From assembly GCA_030432905.1 (NCBI GenBank), contig JAUILU010000004.1:1-64000 (forward strand): a stretch of 64,000 bases of DNA, written 5' to 3'. The position numbers and the translations under genes are program-made. This DNA comes from Phycisphaerae bacterium. Lineage in GTDB: Bacteria; Planctomycetota; Phycisphaerae; Phycisphaerales; UBA1924. Below the pieces are notes generated by a model that was not told the DNA's origin, made no database searches, and saw only the letters and a list, made by a program, of their open reading frames with translations. This document shows, piece by piece, positions 39,034-48,100 of this stretch; the first letter of the stretch is position 1, and the number at the start of each line of letters is the position of its first letter.

Positions 39034-40689
39034 GTGACTCATCACGCACCCGTCCTCGCCGCCCGTCCGACCTCAAGGGGATTCGCCAAGACCGCGGCGC
39101 TGGCGCTCGTGCTGCTCGCCGGTGCTGGCGGGACCACGTGGTACATGATGAACCAGAAGGCCAGCGACGAATCAAGCGATGCCCTGCAGACACGGGACAT
39201 CACAAAGGCGTCGATCACGAGCTTCGTTGTTTCGACCACGGCGTCCGGCGAATTGCAAGCACTGAAGCAGATCGAGGTCCGCTCGCCGATCGAGGAACAG
39301 GCGACGCTTGTCGAGATCATCGACGAAGGCACGACCGTGAAAGAGGGCGAAGTGCTCTGCAAGTTCAACACGGACAACCTCGAGTCCGAGCTGGACACGG
39401 AAGAAGCCGACCTTGAGTCATCCCAAGCCGCGCTGTTCGCGGCTGAAAACGCGTACCAGATCCAGGTGACCGAGAACGAGAGCGCCATTCGTGACGCTGA
39501 GCTGAAGCTTCGGCTCGCCAAGCTCACGCTCGAGCAATGGGAATCCGGCGATCGAGTGATGAAACTCCAAGAGCTCGATCTGAACATCGATGAGGCAAAC
39601 CGGGAGCTGGCGCGACTGGAAGCCAAGCACGAGAAGAACATCGACCTGCTCGCAGAGGGCTTTATCAGCAAGGACCAGTACGACCAAGACGAACTGCAAC
39701 TCGTCAAGGCACGTGCGCGTGTCGAGACTGTGAAGCTGCAGAAGAAGTCCTACATCGATTTCGAGCAGAAGAAAGACCGTGAGCAGATGGAGAGTGACGT
39801 CCAGCAGGCCGAGTCGCAGCTTGAGAACGTGAAGGCTCAGAACGAGATCAAGCTCGCCGACAAGGCCGCCGACCGTGCGCAGCAGAACCGCCGGGTCGTT
39901 CGCGACCAATCCCGTGTAGACAAGATCCGCCAGCAGATCGAGGCCTCCACGATCAAGGCCCCGTCCGACGGCATGGCGATCTACGGCACAACCATCCAAT
40001 CATCGCGGAACATGTGGAACTCCAACGGCCCGCTGCAGATCGGGCAGAGCGTCTACCCGAACCAGTTGCTGTTTGGCTTGCCGGATACTTCGAAGCTGGT
40101 CGCCGAGGTCAGAGTCCACGAAAGCCTGGCTGGCAAGATCAGCAAGGGCATCAAAGCACGCGTGAAAATCGACGCGCTGCCCGGAGCAGTGCTCAACGGC
40201 ACCGTCACCGAGATCGGCGTGCTCGCAGAGTCAGGCGGGTGGCGCGACCCGAACCTGCGCGAGTACACCGTCAAGATCCTTCTTGATGGCAAGGGCTACG
40301 AGGGATCACTCAAGCCATCGATGCGGTGCGAGGCCGAGTTGCTTCTTGACAATGTAGACGATGCGCTCTCGATCCCCGTCGCCGCGGTCTTCAACGAAGG
40401 CCCGGTCCGCTTCGTCTACAGCCCACGCAACGGCAACTTTGTCCGCATCCCTGTCAAGACCGGCAGGTTCAGCGATACCGACGCCGAGATCCTGGCCGGT
40501 CTTGAAGCTGGCCAGTCAGTCCTGCTCCGCGAACCCAACGCGGGCGAGATTGTCAACGAGCCCTGGGAACAGGCTCAACTCGAACTCGTTGGTCTCACGC
40601 TCGACGAGAACGGCGACCCGACCCGAATGGCTCCACCCGCCGGTGGCCCGGGAGCAGCGCAGCAGACGTCGTTCCAGCAGGGCGGCTAA
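39034..40689 (+). CDS. HlyD/RND-type efflux periplasmic adaptor, orphan
   Basis: A 551-aa membrane-fusion protein. The GTG at 39034 has AGGAG 8 nt upstream. One N-terminal membrane helix (about 23-42) precedes a lipoyl/barrel-sandwich half (VRSPIEEQATLVEI), a long alpha-hairpin coiled coil (about 125-300) and the second lipoyl half (STIKAPSDGMAIYG). A beta-barrel and membrane-proximal domain follow. This is the architecture of MacA/HlyD adaptors, which connect an inner-membrane pump to an outer-membrane channel. The expected ABC permease or ATPase is not next to it, and the following gene is convergent, so its pump must be encoded elsewhere. Confidence 0.88.
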   Translation: MTHHAPVLAARPTSRGFAKTAALALVLLAGAGGTTWYMMNQKASDESSDALQTRDITKASITSFVVSTTASGELQALKQIEVRSPIEEQATLVEIIDEGTTVKEGEVLCKFNTDNLESELDTEEADLESSQAALFAAENAYQIQVTENESAIRDAELKLRLAKLTLEQWESGDRVMKLQELDLNIDEANRELARLEAKHEKNIDLLAEGFISKDQYDQDELQLVKARARVETVKLQKKSYIDFEQKKDREQMESDVQQAESQLENVKAQNEIKLADKAADRAQQNRRVVRDQSRVDKIRQQIEASTIKAPSDGMAIYGTTIQSSRNMWNSNGPLQIGQSVYPNQLLFGLPDTSKLVAEVRVHESLAGKISKGIKARVKIDALPGAVLNGTVTEIGVLAESGGWRDPNLREYTVKILLDGKGYEGSLKPSMRCEAELLLDNVDDALSIPVAAVFNEGPVRFVYSPRNGNFVRIPVKTGRFSDTDAEILAGLEAGQSVLLREPNAGEIVNEPWEQAQLELVGLTLDENGDPTRMAPPAGGPGAAQQTSFQQGG

Positions 40690-40694
40690 CTCGC

Positions 40695-41972
40695 CTAAGC
40701 CGATTTACGTTCGAAGCCTTCATCTGTCGAACGCTTACGCTCGATCTCGGCGGCGTTGTGCAGTTGCTTCGACGCGGTTTCCAGACAGAAGTCCGTCGGG
40801 TGTACCGGGTAGAAGTTGTCTCGGCCGACGTTCTGGCCGTCTGCCACACTGATGCACAGCCCGGTTGACTTGCTCAGGTCGATGAACTCGCCTCGCTCGT
40901 TCGTCTCGGGCAGGTTCGGATCCAGCACCATCACGCGCGGCCTGCACGGATCCGCAGGCTCCCAGCCGACGACTACGCAGTCGGTGCCGTCGGACAGCTT
41001 GACGATCGAACCCGGCGGGTACGGTGGGCAGACCGCGAGCAGGCCCTTCATCACCATCGGGTCGAGCTTCTTGGCGTGCGGGCCGCGGAGCATGCTCGCC
41101 AGCACTCGCACACGCGGCACAGGGTTGCCCTTCTCATCGAACCGGCGCGACAAACGGTCGAACATGTCAGCCACGGCGATGGTGCGCGCATGGATATGGA
41201 TCTGGTTCCCGCTGAGCACTTCGTGCCCGCCGTCGGCGCGTTTGCGCGCAGGGAATCCGGAGCCGTCGTAGGCCTGGTGGTGGTTCAAAATGGCGGCGGC
41301 CGCGGACGGAGGGATCCGGCCGTGGACCATCTGGAACCCGAGCATCGCGTGCTGCTGCCAATCCGGGTCGTGCGTGTCGTGTGTCTTTCTGTGGCGTTCC
41401 CTGACCTCGTCGGAGAGCTGGGTGACACCGATGTCGTGGAGCATGCCCGCAACACCCAGCGGCGTGACGTCGCGCGCGACCGCCGCGGAAACACGCGACC
41501 GCTGGTGCTCCAGGTACGTGCTCATCTTCAGTCCCATCAGAATCGAGATGAAGCTGACCGCGCACGAGTGCTCAAGTTCCTCGTCGCCGATCGACGCGAC
41601 GTCGTCAAGAAAGACCATCGTGTCAGGGTTCGAGATCAGCGATTCTGAGAGCGACGAGATCGTCCTCGCGTAAGCGATGTAGTCCAGATCTGCGGGCGAG
41701 CCGGCGCTCAGCCTGTCGTAGAGGTCGTACACCTGACCAGCAATCGATGCGCGGTGGCGGATCACCTCGGGCGAGGTGTGCTTCAACAGGAAATCCAGCG
41801 GCGGGTAGGAGATCCAGACCGTCCGCACGCGCAGCTCACGCAAACGCACAATGGTTCGGCTGTCCAGCTCATAGCCGGTGCGCAGCAAGACCCGGTTTGG
41901 CGCTTCAGGGTGAAACACCGGCGAAGCGAGCTTCATGCCGGGCCTGGCCGAGATGGTCGTCACGCGCAACAC
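40695..41972 (-). CDS. HD-GYP-like domain phosphohydrolase (putative c-di-GMP phosphodiesterase)
   Basis: A 425-aa protein with GTG start and GGAGG 10 nt upstream. The N-terminal DUF3391-like stretch (MKLASPVF, ELDSRTIVRLRELRV) is followed by an HD domain with HDIG near 178 and HHQAYDGSGFP near 230, where canonical HD-GYP proteins read H-H-E-x-x-D-G-x-G-Y-P. Metal ligands H and D are kept, while Glu is Gln and the signature Tyr is Phe, so activity on c-di-GMP is likely but not certain. The C-terminal 150 residues form a PilZ-unlike beta region of unknown role. Confidence 0.88.
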   Translation of the reverse strand: MLRVTTISARPGMKLASPVFHPEAPNRVLLRTGYELDSRTIVRLRELRVRTVWISYPPLDFLLKHTSPEVIRHRASIAGQVYDLYDRLSAGSPADLDYIAYARTISSLSESLISNPDTMVFLDDVASIGDEELEHSCAVSFISILMGLKMSTYLEHQRSRVSAAVARDVTPLGVAGMLHDIGVTQLSDEVRERHRKTHDTHDPDWQQHAMLGFQMVHGRIPPSAAAAILNHHQAYDGSGFPARKRADGGHEVLSGNQIHIHARTIAVADMFDRLSRRFDEKGNPVPRVRVLASMLRGPHAKKLDPMVMKGLLAVCPPYPPGSIVKLSDGTDCVVVGWEPADPCRPRVMVLDPNLPETNERGEFIDLSKSTGLCISVADGQNVGRDNFYPVHPTDFCLETASKQLHNAAEIERKRSTDEGFERKSA

Positions 41973-42046
41973 GTATAGAGAGCCTCCGCCTTGAGCATCG
42001 GCCCGTTGGTTGTCGGACTGTCACTCGACCCCGGGAAAGCCCTGTT

Positions 42047-43036
42047 CTAGCGCCCGCCCATAACGAAAACCACGCCCATATAGACGCAGTAGAGTCCGAG
42101 AAGCAGAAAGCCCTCGGCTCGCGTGATCTTCCCGCCCACAAGAAAGAGCGGCAAACACGCCAGGCTCGCGCCGAGCATGACCCAGAGATCACGCGACCAC
42201 ATGCCCTCTGGCACCTCGAGCAGCGAAGGCGAGACCATCGCGGTGATGCCGAGCACGCAGAGGATGTTAAAGATGTTCGAGCCGAGGATGTTGCCGATGG
42301 CGATGTCCGACTCTTTGCGCAGAGCCGCGACGACCGAGAGCGAGAGCTCGGGCACGCTCGTCCCGAATGCAACGAGAGTGAGACCGATGACCGCGTCGGA
42401 GACGCCGAACATCTGGGCGACCGCCGTCGCCCCGCCGACCAGCAGGTTCGCGCCGTACACAAGCATACCGATGCCGACGATGACCATTACGATGTTGACA
42501 AGCAGCGGAGGCTTGCCGCCGTCGGTGACCTCGGCGACGAGTTCCTTGGCGGCGGCTTCCATCTCCTTGGCGTGCTCGGGGTCGCTTTTGCCGTTGATGT
42601 AGCTGCGGACAACAAACCCGAGTAGCCCGAGAAAGAGCAGCACGCCACCGAACCTCGGGATGGTGTCGCCGATCATCAGCGCCATCGCGATGACGGTCAC
42701 CGCGATCATCTGGATGACCTCTCGTCGGACAACCTTGAACTTCACGACGATCGGGCAGAACAGGGCCGTCATACCGAGGATCAGGAGTATGTTGGCGATG
42801 TTGGACCCGACGATGGTGCTGATCGCGAGTTCCGAGTTGCCCTTGATCGCGGCGCCGAGCGAGCCGCCGAGCTCAGGTGCGCTGGTCCCGAACGCGACAA
42901 CGGTCAGCCCGACCACGAACGAGCTGATGCCCGCGGCGGTTGCGATGCGCGAGGCGCCGCGCACAACAAGCTCGGCGCCGATGATGAGCATCGCCAGCCC
43001 TGCGACCAGCTGAAAGATCGGGAGAAGTTGGATCAC
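42047..43036 (-). CDS. calcium/sodium antiporter (CaCA family, YrbG-like)
   Basis: A 329-aa inner-membrane exchanger with about ten helices in two inverted halves. Each half has an alpha-repeat: VVGLTVVAFGTSAPEL then VGSNIANILLILG, and VIGLTLVAFGTSVPEL then LGSNIFNILCVLG. The ion-coordinating G-T-S-x-P-E-L and G-S-N-x-x-N motifs are complete in both. Start overlaps the lipoprotein stop by 4 nt, making it the last gene of a LOG-lipoprotein-antiporter operon. Confidence 0.94.
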   Translation of the reverse strand: MIQLLPIFQLVAGLAMLIIGAELVVRGASRIATAAGISSFVVGLTVVAFGTSAPELGGSLGAAIKGNSELAISTIVGSNIANILLILGMTALFCPIVVKFKVVRREVIQMIAVTVIAMALMIGDTIPRFGGVLLFLGLLGFVVRSYINGKSDPEHAKEMEAAAKELVAEVTDGGKPPLLVNIVMVIVGIGMLVYGANLLVGGATAVAQMFGVSDAVIGLTLVAFGTSVPELSLSVVAALRKESDIAIGNILGSNIFNILCVLGITAMVSPSLLEVPEGMWSRDLWVMLGASLACLPLFLVGGKITRAEGFLLLGLYCVYMGVVFVMGGR

Positions 43037-43932
43037 GGGCGTTCCTCAAAGCCGGACAACAAACGGTACTCGTCTGGAAGCCTAGCAATGAGAACGATGA
43101 TGGCGCGCCTGCGGACGGGCGCGACGCCGCCGATTTCAACGGAGCTGAGCATCGCCTCGCCGACAGTTGGCACCGCGGACACGGGCGGGCCTTCCTCGCG
43201 GTCTTCCGCCGCTCCGTCATGTTCGACCAGAATCGCACCCGGGTCGAAGCCGGGCGAGACCGGGACGATCACCAGCGCCTCGTCCTTTCGCATCTCGAAC
43301 TGCGTGGTGAGCTCAGGGAAGATAATCCCCTGGTCTTCCGGCAGCGTTGCGCCGTGGATCGCGAGATCCGCAGCCGTCGTGCGGCGCTGGTTTTCCTGCA
43401 ACTGGACCGCGAGCTCGATGTGCATCGCAGGACCGCCCGAGCTTGGTTCGACCCAGCAGCGCGTCAGCATGCGGAGCCGACCCGCGGGCGTGCGCATCTG
43501 GCCGTCGGGGAGCGAGATCAGCGAACCCTCGGCGACGCGCCGGCCCGGCACGGTTTCACGCCAATTGGCGAGCACACCGAACCAGTCCTGCTGCTCGGTG
43601 CCGATCAGTTTCATCCGGCCACGCGCGAGGTTCAGTTCGTCGATCGGGACCATGATCGGCATCAGCCCGCTCGACCGCCACGCAAAGCGGTCCGAGTCGA
43701 GCATCGGCGTGGGCCGACCCTGGTAGGTGTCGATCAGCTCCGCGACGAGCCGGTCTTGGTCTTCGATCGCCCAGATGCGGAGCTCGAGCCCCTGCTGCTC
43801 GCCGTCAACGACCGGGCGTTCGACGTCCGGCCGCTCCCACGGCGCGGGGCCATCGGGCACGCCGGAGGGGCCGCCCCCACTGCATCCGGCGCAGAACGCT
43901 GCAATCAAGATGATCGCAGCGGCGAGTCTCAC
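43033..43932 (-). CDS. lipoprotein of unknown function
   Basis: A 299-aa lipoprotein: signal peptide with lipobox CAGC (Cys17), then Gly/Pro-rich linker and a mixed alpha/beta body. A tryptophan-containing LELRIWAIED strand, a QDWFGVLANWRETVPGRR segment and a C-terminal strand RRRAIIVLIARLP are the visible features. It overlaps both neighbours by 4 nt (LOG upstream, antiporter downstream), so all three are translationally coupled. No family recognised. Confidence 0.8.
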   Translation of the reverse strand: MRLAAAIILIAAFCAGCSGGGPSGVPDGPAPWERPDVERPVVDGEQQGLELRIWAIEDQDRLVAELIDTYQGRPTPMLDSDRFAWRSSGLMPIMVPIDELNLARGRMKLIGTEQQDWFGVLANWRETVPGRRVAEGSLISLPDGQMRTPAGRLRMLTRCWVEPSSGGPAMHIELAVQLQENQRRTTAADLAIHGATLPEDQGIIFPELTTQFEMRKDEALVIVPVSPGFDPGAILVEHDGAAEDREEGPPVSAVPTVGEAMLSSVEIGGVAPVRRRAIIVLIARLPDEYRLLSGFEERP

Positions 43933-45059
43933 TTCGTCGCTCTCGGCTCACACTTGTTGATCCGGTCGATTAGCTTGCGCACAACCGCGTAGTGGTACCG
44001 CGTGTGCGTGAACGCGAGGCGCGGCATGTCGAGGTGGTCGCTCTCTTCCGGGTACGGGCCGCACTGAACGATCTTGCCAGTCTTGACCAGCGGCGCGAAC
44101 TCCTCGTTGATCTCCGCGAGGTCTTCCTCGCTGATCGCGTAGTTCATGCGGATGATGTAGTCGTCGCGGACATAACGCGAGCTGTGGTAGTTGCGATAGA
44201 AACGCTCGATCTCCTCGACGCCCTCCTCGGCGGTCCGGCAGATTTTGTAGAGGCAGCGGTCCTCGTCGTTGATCATGCCGTGGCCGAGCAACTTCTCGGT
44301 CACAAACTCATGCCACTCGTCCCAGTAGTTGATGCCCTCGCCCTCAAGAAGGACGATCGGGATCATCGAGCTCTTACCGGTCTGCACGAGCGTGAGCACT
44401 TCGTAGACCTCGTCCATCGTGCCGAATCCGCCCGGGTAGACCGCGACCGCGTCGCACTGGCTGAGGAACATGAGTTTGCGGGTGAAGAAGTAGCGGAAGT
44501 TGATGAGCTTCTCATCGCCGGCGATGACGGTGTTGGCGCTGGTCTCAAAGGGCAGGCGGATCGCAACACCGAAGCTGGCTTCGCGTCCGGGGCCCTCGTG
44601 CCCGGCTTTCATGATGCCGTCGCCCGCGCCGGTGATCGCCATCCATTTGCGCCCGGCCATGATCCGGCTGAAATCGACCGCGGCCGCGTAGTCCGGGTGC
44701 GTCTCGGGCGTGCGCGCCGAGCCGAAGATCGTCACCTTGCGAATGTTGGGGTACTGACCGAACACGCGGTACGCGTAGCGCAGTTCCTTGACCGCGGCGG
44801 TCATGAGTTTCAACTCGCCGGTGTCCCTGCCGTCGGGCAGGAGCTTGAGGGCCGCGGACATCAGGTCCTGGACAAGCCGGTGCTCGTACTGCTTCTCGTC
44901 AACGCCCGAGATGTCGGTGATCATCTGGCTGAGCTTGCGCTGGACGTCTGGGTCCTGCACCTTAAGGTGGCGCGACTGCTCCGGCGGGACCGCGGTTTCG
45001 TCCTGCGGCGCGACGGTCGGCTGGTCGAGTTCTTGTCTGAGGTGTTCTTCGTTTGTCAT
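43929..45059 (-). CDS. LOG-family Rossmann-fold protein
   Basis: A 376-aa member of the TIGR00730/LOG family, nucleotide 5'-monophosphate phosphoribohydrolase-like. The core (about 110-290) has TIFGSARTPE, ITGAGDGIMKAGHEG and the hallmark PGGFGTMDEVYEVLTLVQTGK, abbreviated PGGFGTMDE. Plant and bacterial LOG enzymes release cytokinin bases. Many bacterial members act in general nucleotide hydrolysis. The 100-residue N-terminal and 80-residue C-terminal extensions are longer than in short LOG proteins. First gene of the antiporter operon. Confidence 0.88.
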   Translation of the reverse strand: MTNEEHLRQELDQPTVAPQDETAVPPEQSRHLKVQDPDVQRKLSQMITDISGVDEKQYEHRLVQDLMSAALKLLPDGRDTGELKLMTAAVKELRYAYRVFGQYPNIRKVTIFGSARTPETHPDYAAAVDFSRIMAGRKWMAITGAGDGIMKAGHEGPGREASFGVAIRLPFETSANTVIAGDEKLINFRYFFTRKLMFLSQCDAVAVYPGGFGTMDEVYEVLTLVQTGKSSMIPIVLLEGEGINYWDEWHEFVTEKLLGHGMINDEDRCLYKICRTAEEGVEEIERFYRNYHSSRYVRDDYIIRMNYAISEEDLAEINEEFAPLVKTGKIVQCGPYPEESDHLDMPRLAFTHTRYHYAVVRKLIDRINKCEPRATK

Positions 45060-45133
45060 ATTCGTTTCTCCAATTCGTCTGTTGTTCCGCTTGGTGGATA
45101 AAGAAGCTGGTTGACGTTTCTTGTTCGTCTTGC

Positions 45134-48100
45134 TTATCGGTTTTTGCTGAGCCGACGCTGCCTGCTGGCCCGCTCGCTGAGATCGTTGAGCCGGCGCTGG
45201 TTGGCGGACTCCTCGAACCCAAGGACCCGGCCGATGACCCGGCGCGTCTGGGGTAGGGATTCTACGCTGACACTCGGAGCCGCGGCGGTTCCTGTGACGG
45301 CGATCGTCACGAACTCGTCCCGGATGGTCTCCAGAAGCTCGCTGAGCACCGGAATCCGGCGGGTTGCCTTGGACCGGAGCCGAAGATCGAGCTCAAGATC
45401 GGGCCACGTCGCGGTGCCAAAACCCAGCAGTTCGACGCTCTTGCTGATCAGCGAGATGCCCTCGACAGAGATCAGCGTGCCGTCGAAGACCGCTTCGACG
45501 CTCGCGTAGTCGATGCCTTCAGAAACGGGGAACTGCAGATTGCCCGCTTCAACGAGCCGCATCGCGCCCGGGACCGCGATGACGTCGCCGCCGGCGATCT
45601 GGATCGAAAGGCTGCCGCGGCGTGAGTCTTCGTTGCCGACCAGCCCGCCGAGGGTGAGTTGGCCCTCAAGCCTGGCGCCGGTGTCTTCTCGCGGATCGCG
45701 TGGCTTGGCATCCGGTCTTGCCGACGCGAACCCGTCGAGCGCTTCGTTGAGTTTCAGCCCGCTGAAGATCAGCGACGTCTCATACGACCGCTCGCCCGGA
45801 CCGGCCCAGTCCATCGCGGGGTACACGCCCGCCTTGCCGGAGATCACTCCGTCGCACGACTCGGCGAAGATCATCGGCACAACCAAGCCGCGCGGCAGAC
45901 CGGTCGATTCGATCGCGACCCTCGCGTTGGTCAGAGGAAGGCCCATCGCACGGGCCGAGTTTGCAACGACACCGACCTGATACTCGGGCAAGCCGTCGGC
46001 TTCTTTGTGGAACACGATGTCCGCGATGCCGCTGGCTTCTTCGACACGCAGCCCCGCTGTCATCGCAGCATCCACGAAACGGAGTCGGCCCTCGAAATCG
46101 ACTTTGACACCCTCGACGCCGGGCACGGTGTGGGTGCGGAGCATGGAACCCCGGGTGCTGATCTTGCCGTCCGTCTTCATGTCGCCCGCGTCGATGATCT
46201 CGATGAGTGGGATAGGCAGCAGCGCACGCACCTCGGCGTTGAGCGAGGGCGCATCCATGTCGAACGTAACCGAGGACACCGTCCCCCCGAACCCGTCAGG
46301 CGTGGCGGCCCCGGATATCGTCGCGCTCAACGCCTCGGACGACCCCTTGATCGATTCGATCCGTGCGCCGAGCTTGCTGGCGACAAGCCGACCCGACATC
46401 TCCTCGAGCCTGACCGTTGCGCCGAGCCTCGTCATCTCGGCCCACTTCGGCTCGATCGCGGTCTCGACAAACGCGATCCGCGCGATCCCGACGTTCTCTG
46501 TGTTCCCGATGGGCTTTCGCGGCGCGGTCATCGAAACAACTGCATCGAACTCGCCGCGCACGCCGTGCTCGAGGTACTCCTTAGAGATGGAGCCCGAAAC
46601 GAGTTCCTTGACGATCCGCTCGGCGAGCGACGAGTCGAACCGGCCGTCTTTGAGCTCGACCGTCAGCTCCCGGCTCGGGTCGCCCCCGGATTCATCGATA
46701 CCGAGCGTGCCCGAGACGTGCGCCTCGCCCATCGGCGCGCTGTCGAAGAGCAGTTCGCCCGTCATGCCGGTGGTCTGTATCGTGCGCGTGTCGGCGAGCA
46801 GCACACGCGCCTCGCCCTTGACGTCCTGCATCCCGAGCCTGCCGCCGAGGTAGTCGGCCTCGGCCCGCTCGATGTTCGTCACGGTGATGTCAGAAACAGG
46901 ATCGATGCCGTCGGAGTTCAGGTCCGCGCGGATGTCTGCCTTCCCCGTCGGGGCGAACGTGTCGCGGAGCCAAACGAGCGAGTCCCCGCCGGCGGACGAG
47001 ATCGACGCGACGATCTGCTCCAACGGCAGCGACAAAAACGCGCCGTCCGCCTCGACGTGCGCGTTGTACCGGAGCGGTTGATTGCCCGACCAATCGAGAT
47101 CCGCCTGCGTGCGCACCTCGATCGGGTCCTCGACCGACTCGTCGTCGCTCACGCCGATCGCCCGGCTGACCGCGCTCAGACTCATGCCCTGCTCGGTCAG
47201 ACGCAGCTCGCCGTCAAGCTCGTTGACAAGCATCGGGGGCCGATCAGACAAGGCCTCGGCAACAAGGATCGTGTCGGAGAGACCGATCTCAAAGTCAAAC
47301 CCGAGTTCGCCGTCCGGCCTTGTCAGCAGCAAGCCATCGACGTCAAACTTGCCGGTGATACCCAGACGATCGAGCACATCGACCGCGGCCTGGCGGGATT
47401 CCACGATGCTCTTGTTGTCGCCTTCGGCAAACGGCGGCGCCACCGCGAACTTCAGCAGCCCGTCAACGGGGAGCTGGTTCGCGATCACGCGAACAGTCGG
47501 ACGGAACGTGGTCTCGCCTTCGGGCGTCCGGAGATCGGCACCGCCCGAGAGCGAGACGGAACCCCCGGCGACCGGCAAGAACGCACCACGCATCAGCGTC
47601 GCGTCTTGTTCATCGAGCACGACCACAACATCGCGCGCGTGGATCGGCAGGGGGAAGTCTTCGAGCACCAGACCGGCCTCGGGCAGACGCACCTCGATGT
47701 TGCGCGTCCACACAGACACCTCGCCTATCTCCCGGCGAAGTCTGATGCCAAGGTCGGCCCGACCTCTGTACTCGAACACAGGCGTGCGAAGCAGGGCTTT
47801 CGTCGCGTCGAGTTCTCGCCTGATCGCCGCGAGCTGAGCCCCCGGCTTGCCGTCGCGGCGCGCCCTAGCGAGATCAACTTCCAGAGCGTCGCGCGACTCG
47901 ATCAGCGACTCGGCCTGCGCGGGTGTCAGCACAAGCCCGCGTTCGAGCATCTCGTGGTATTTGCTGTCGTCAAAGAGCTCGTCGATGATCCCGCCGCGCG
48001 CCGATCCCAGCGCACGTTCGAGCTCGTCGTCCAGCGGCACGTTCACCGTATCGATCTGCAGGTTCACACCAGCGGTCGAGCCGATCGGTTCGATCAAACC

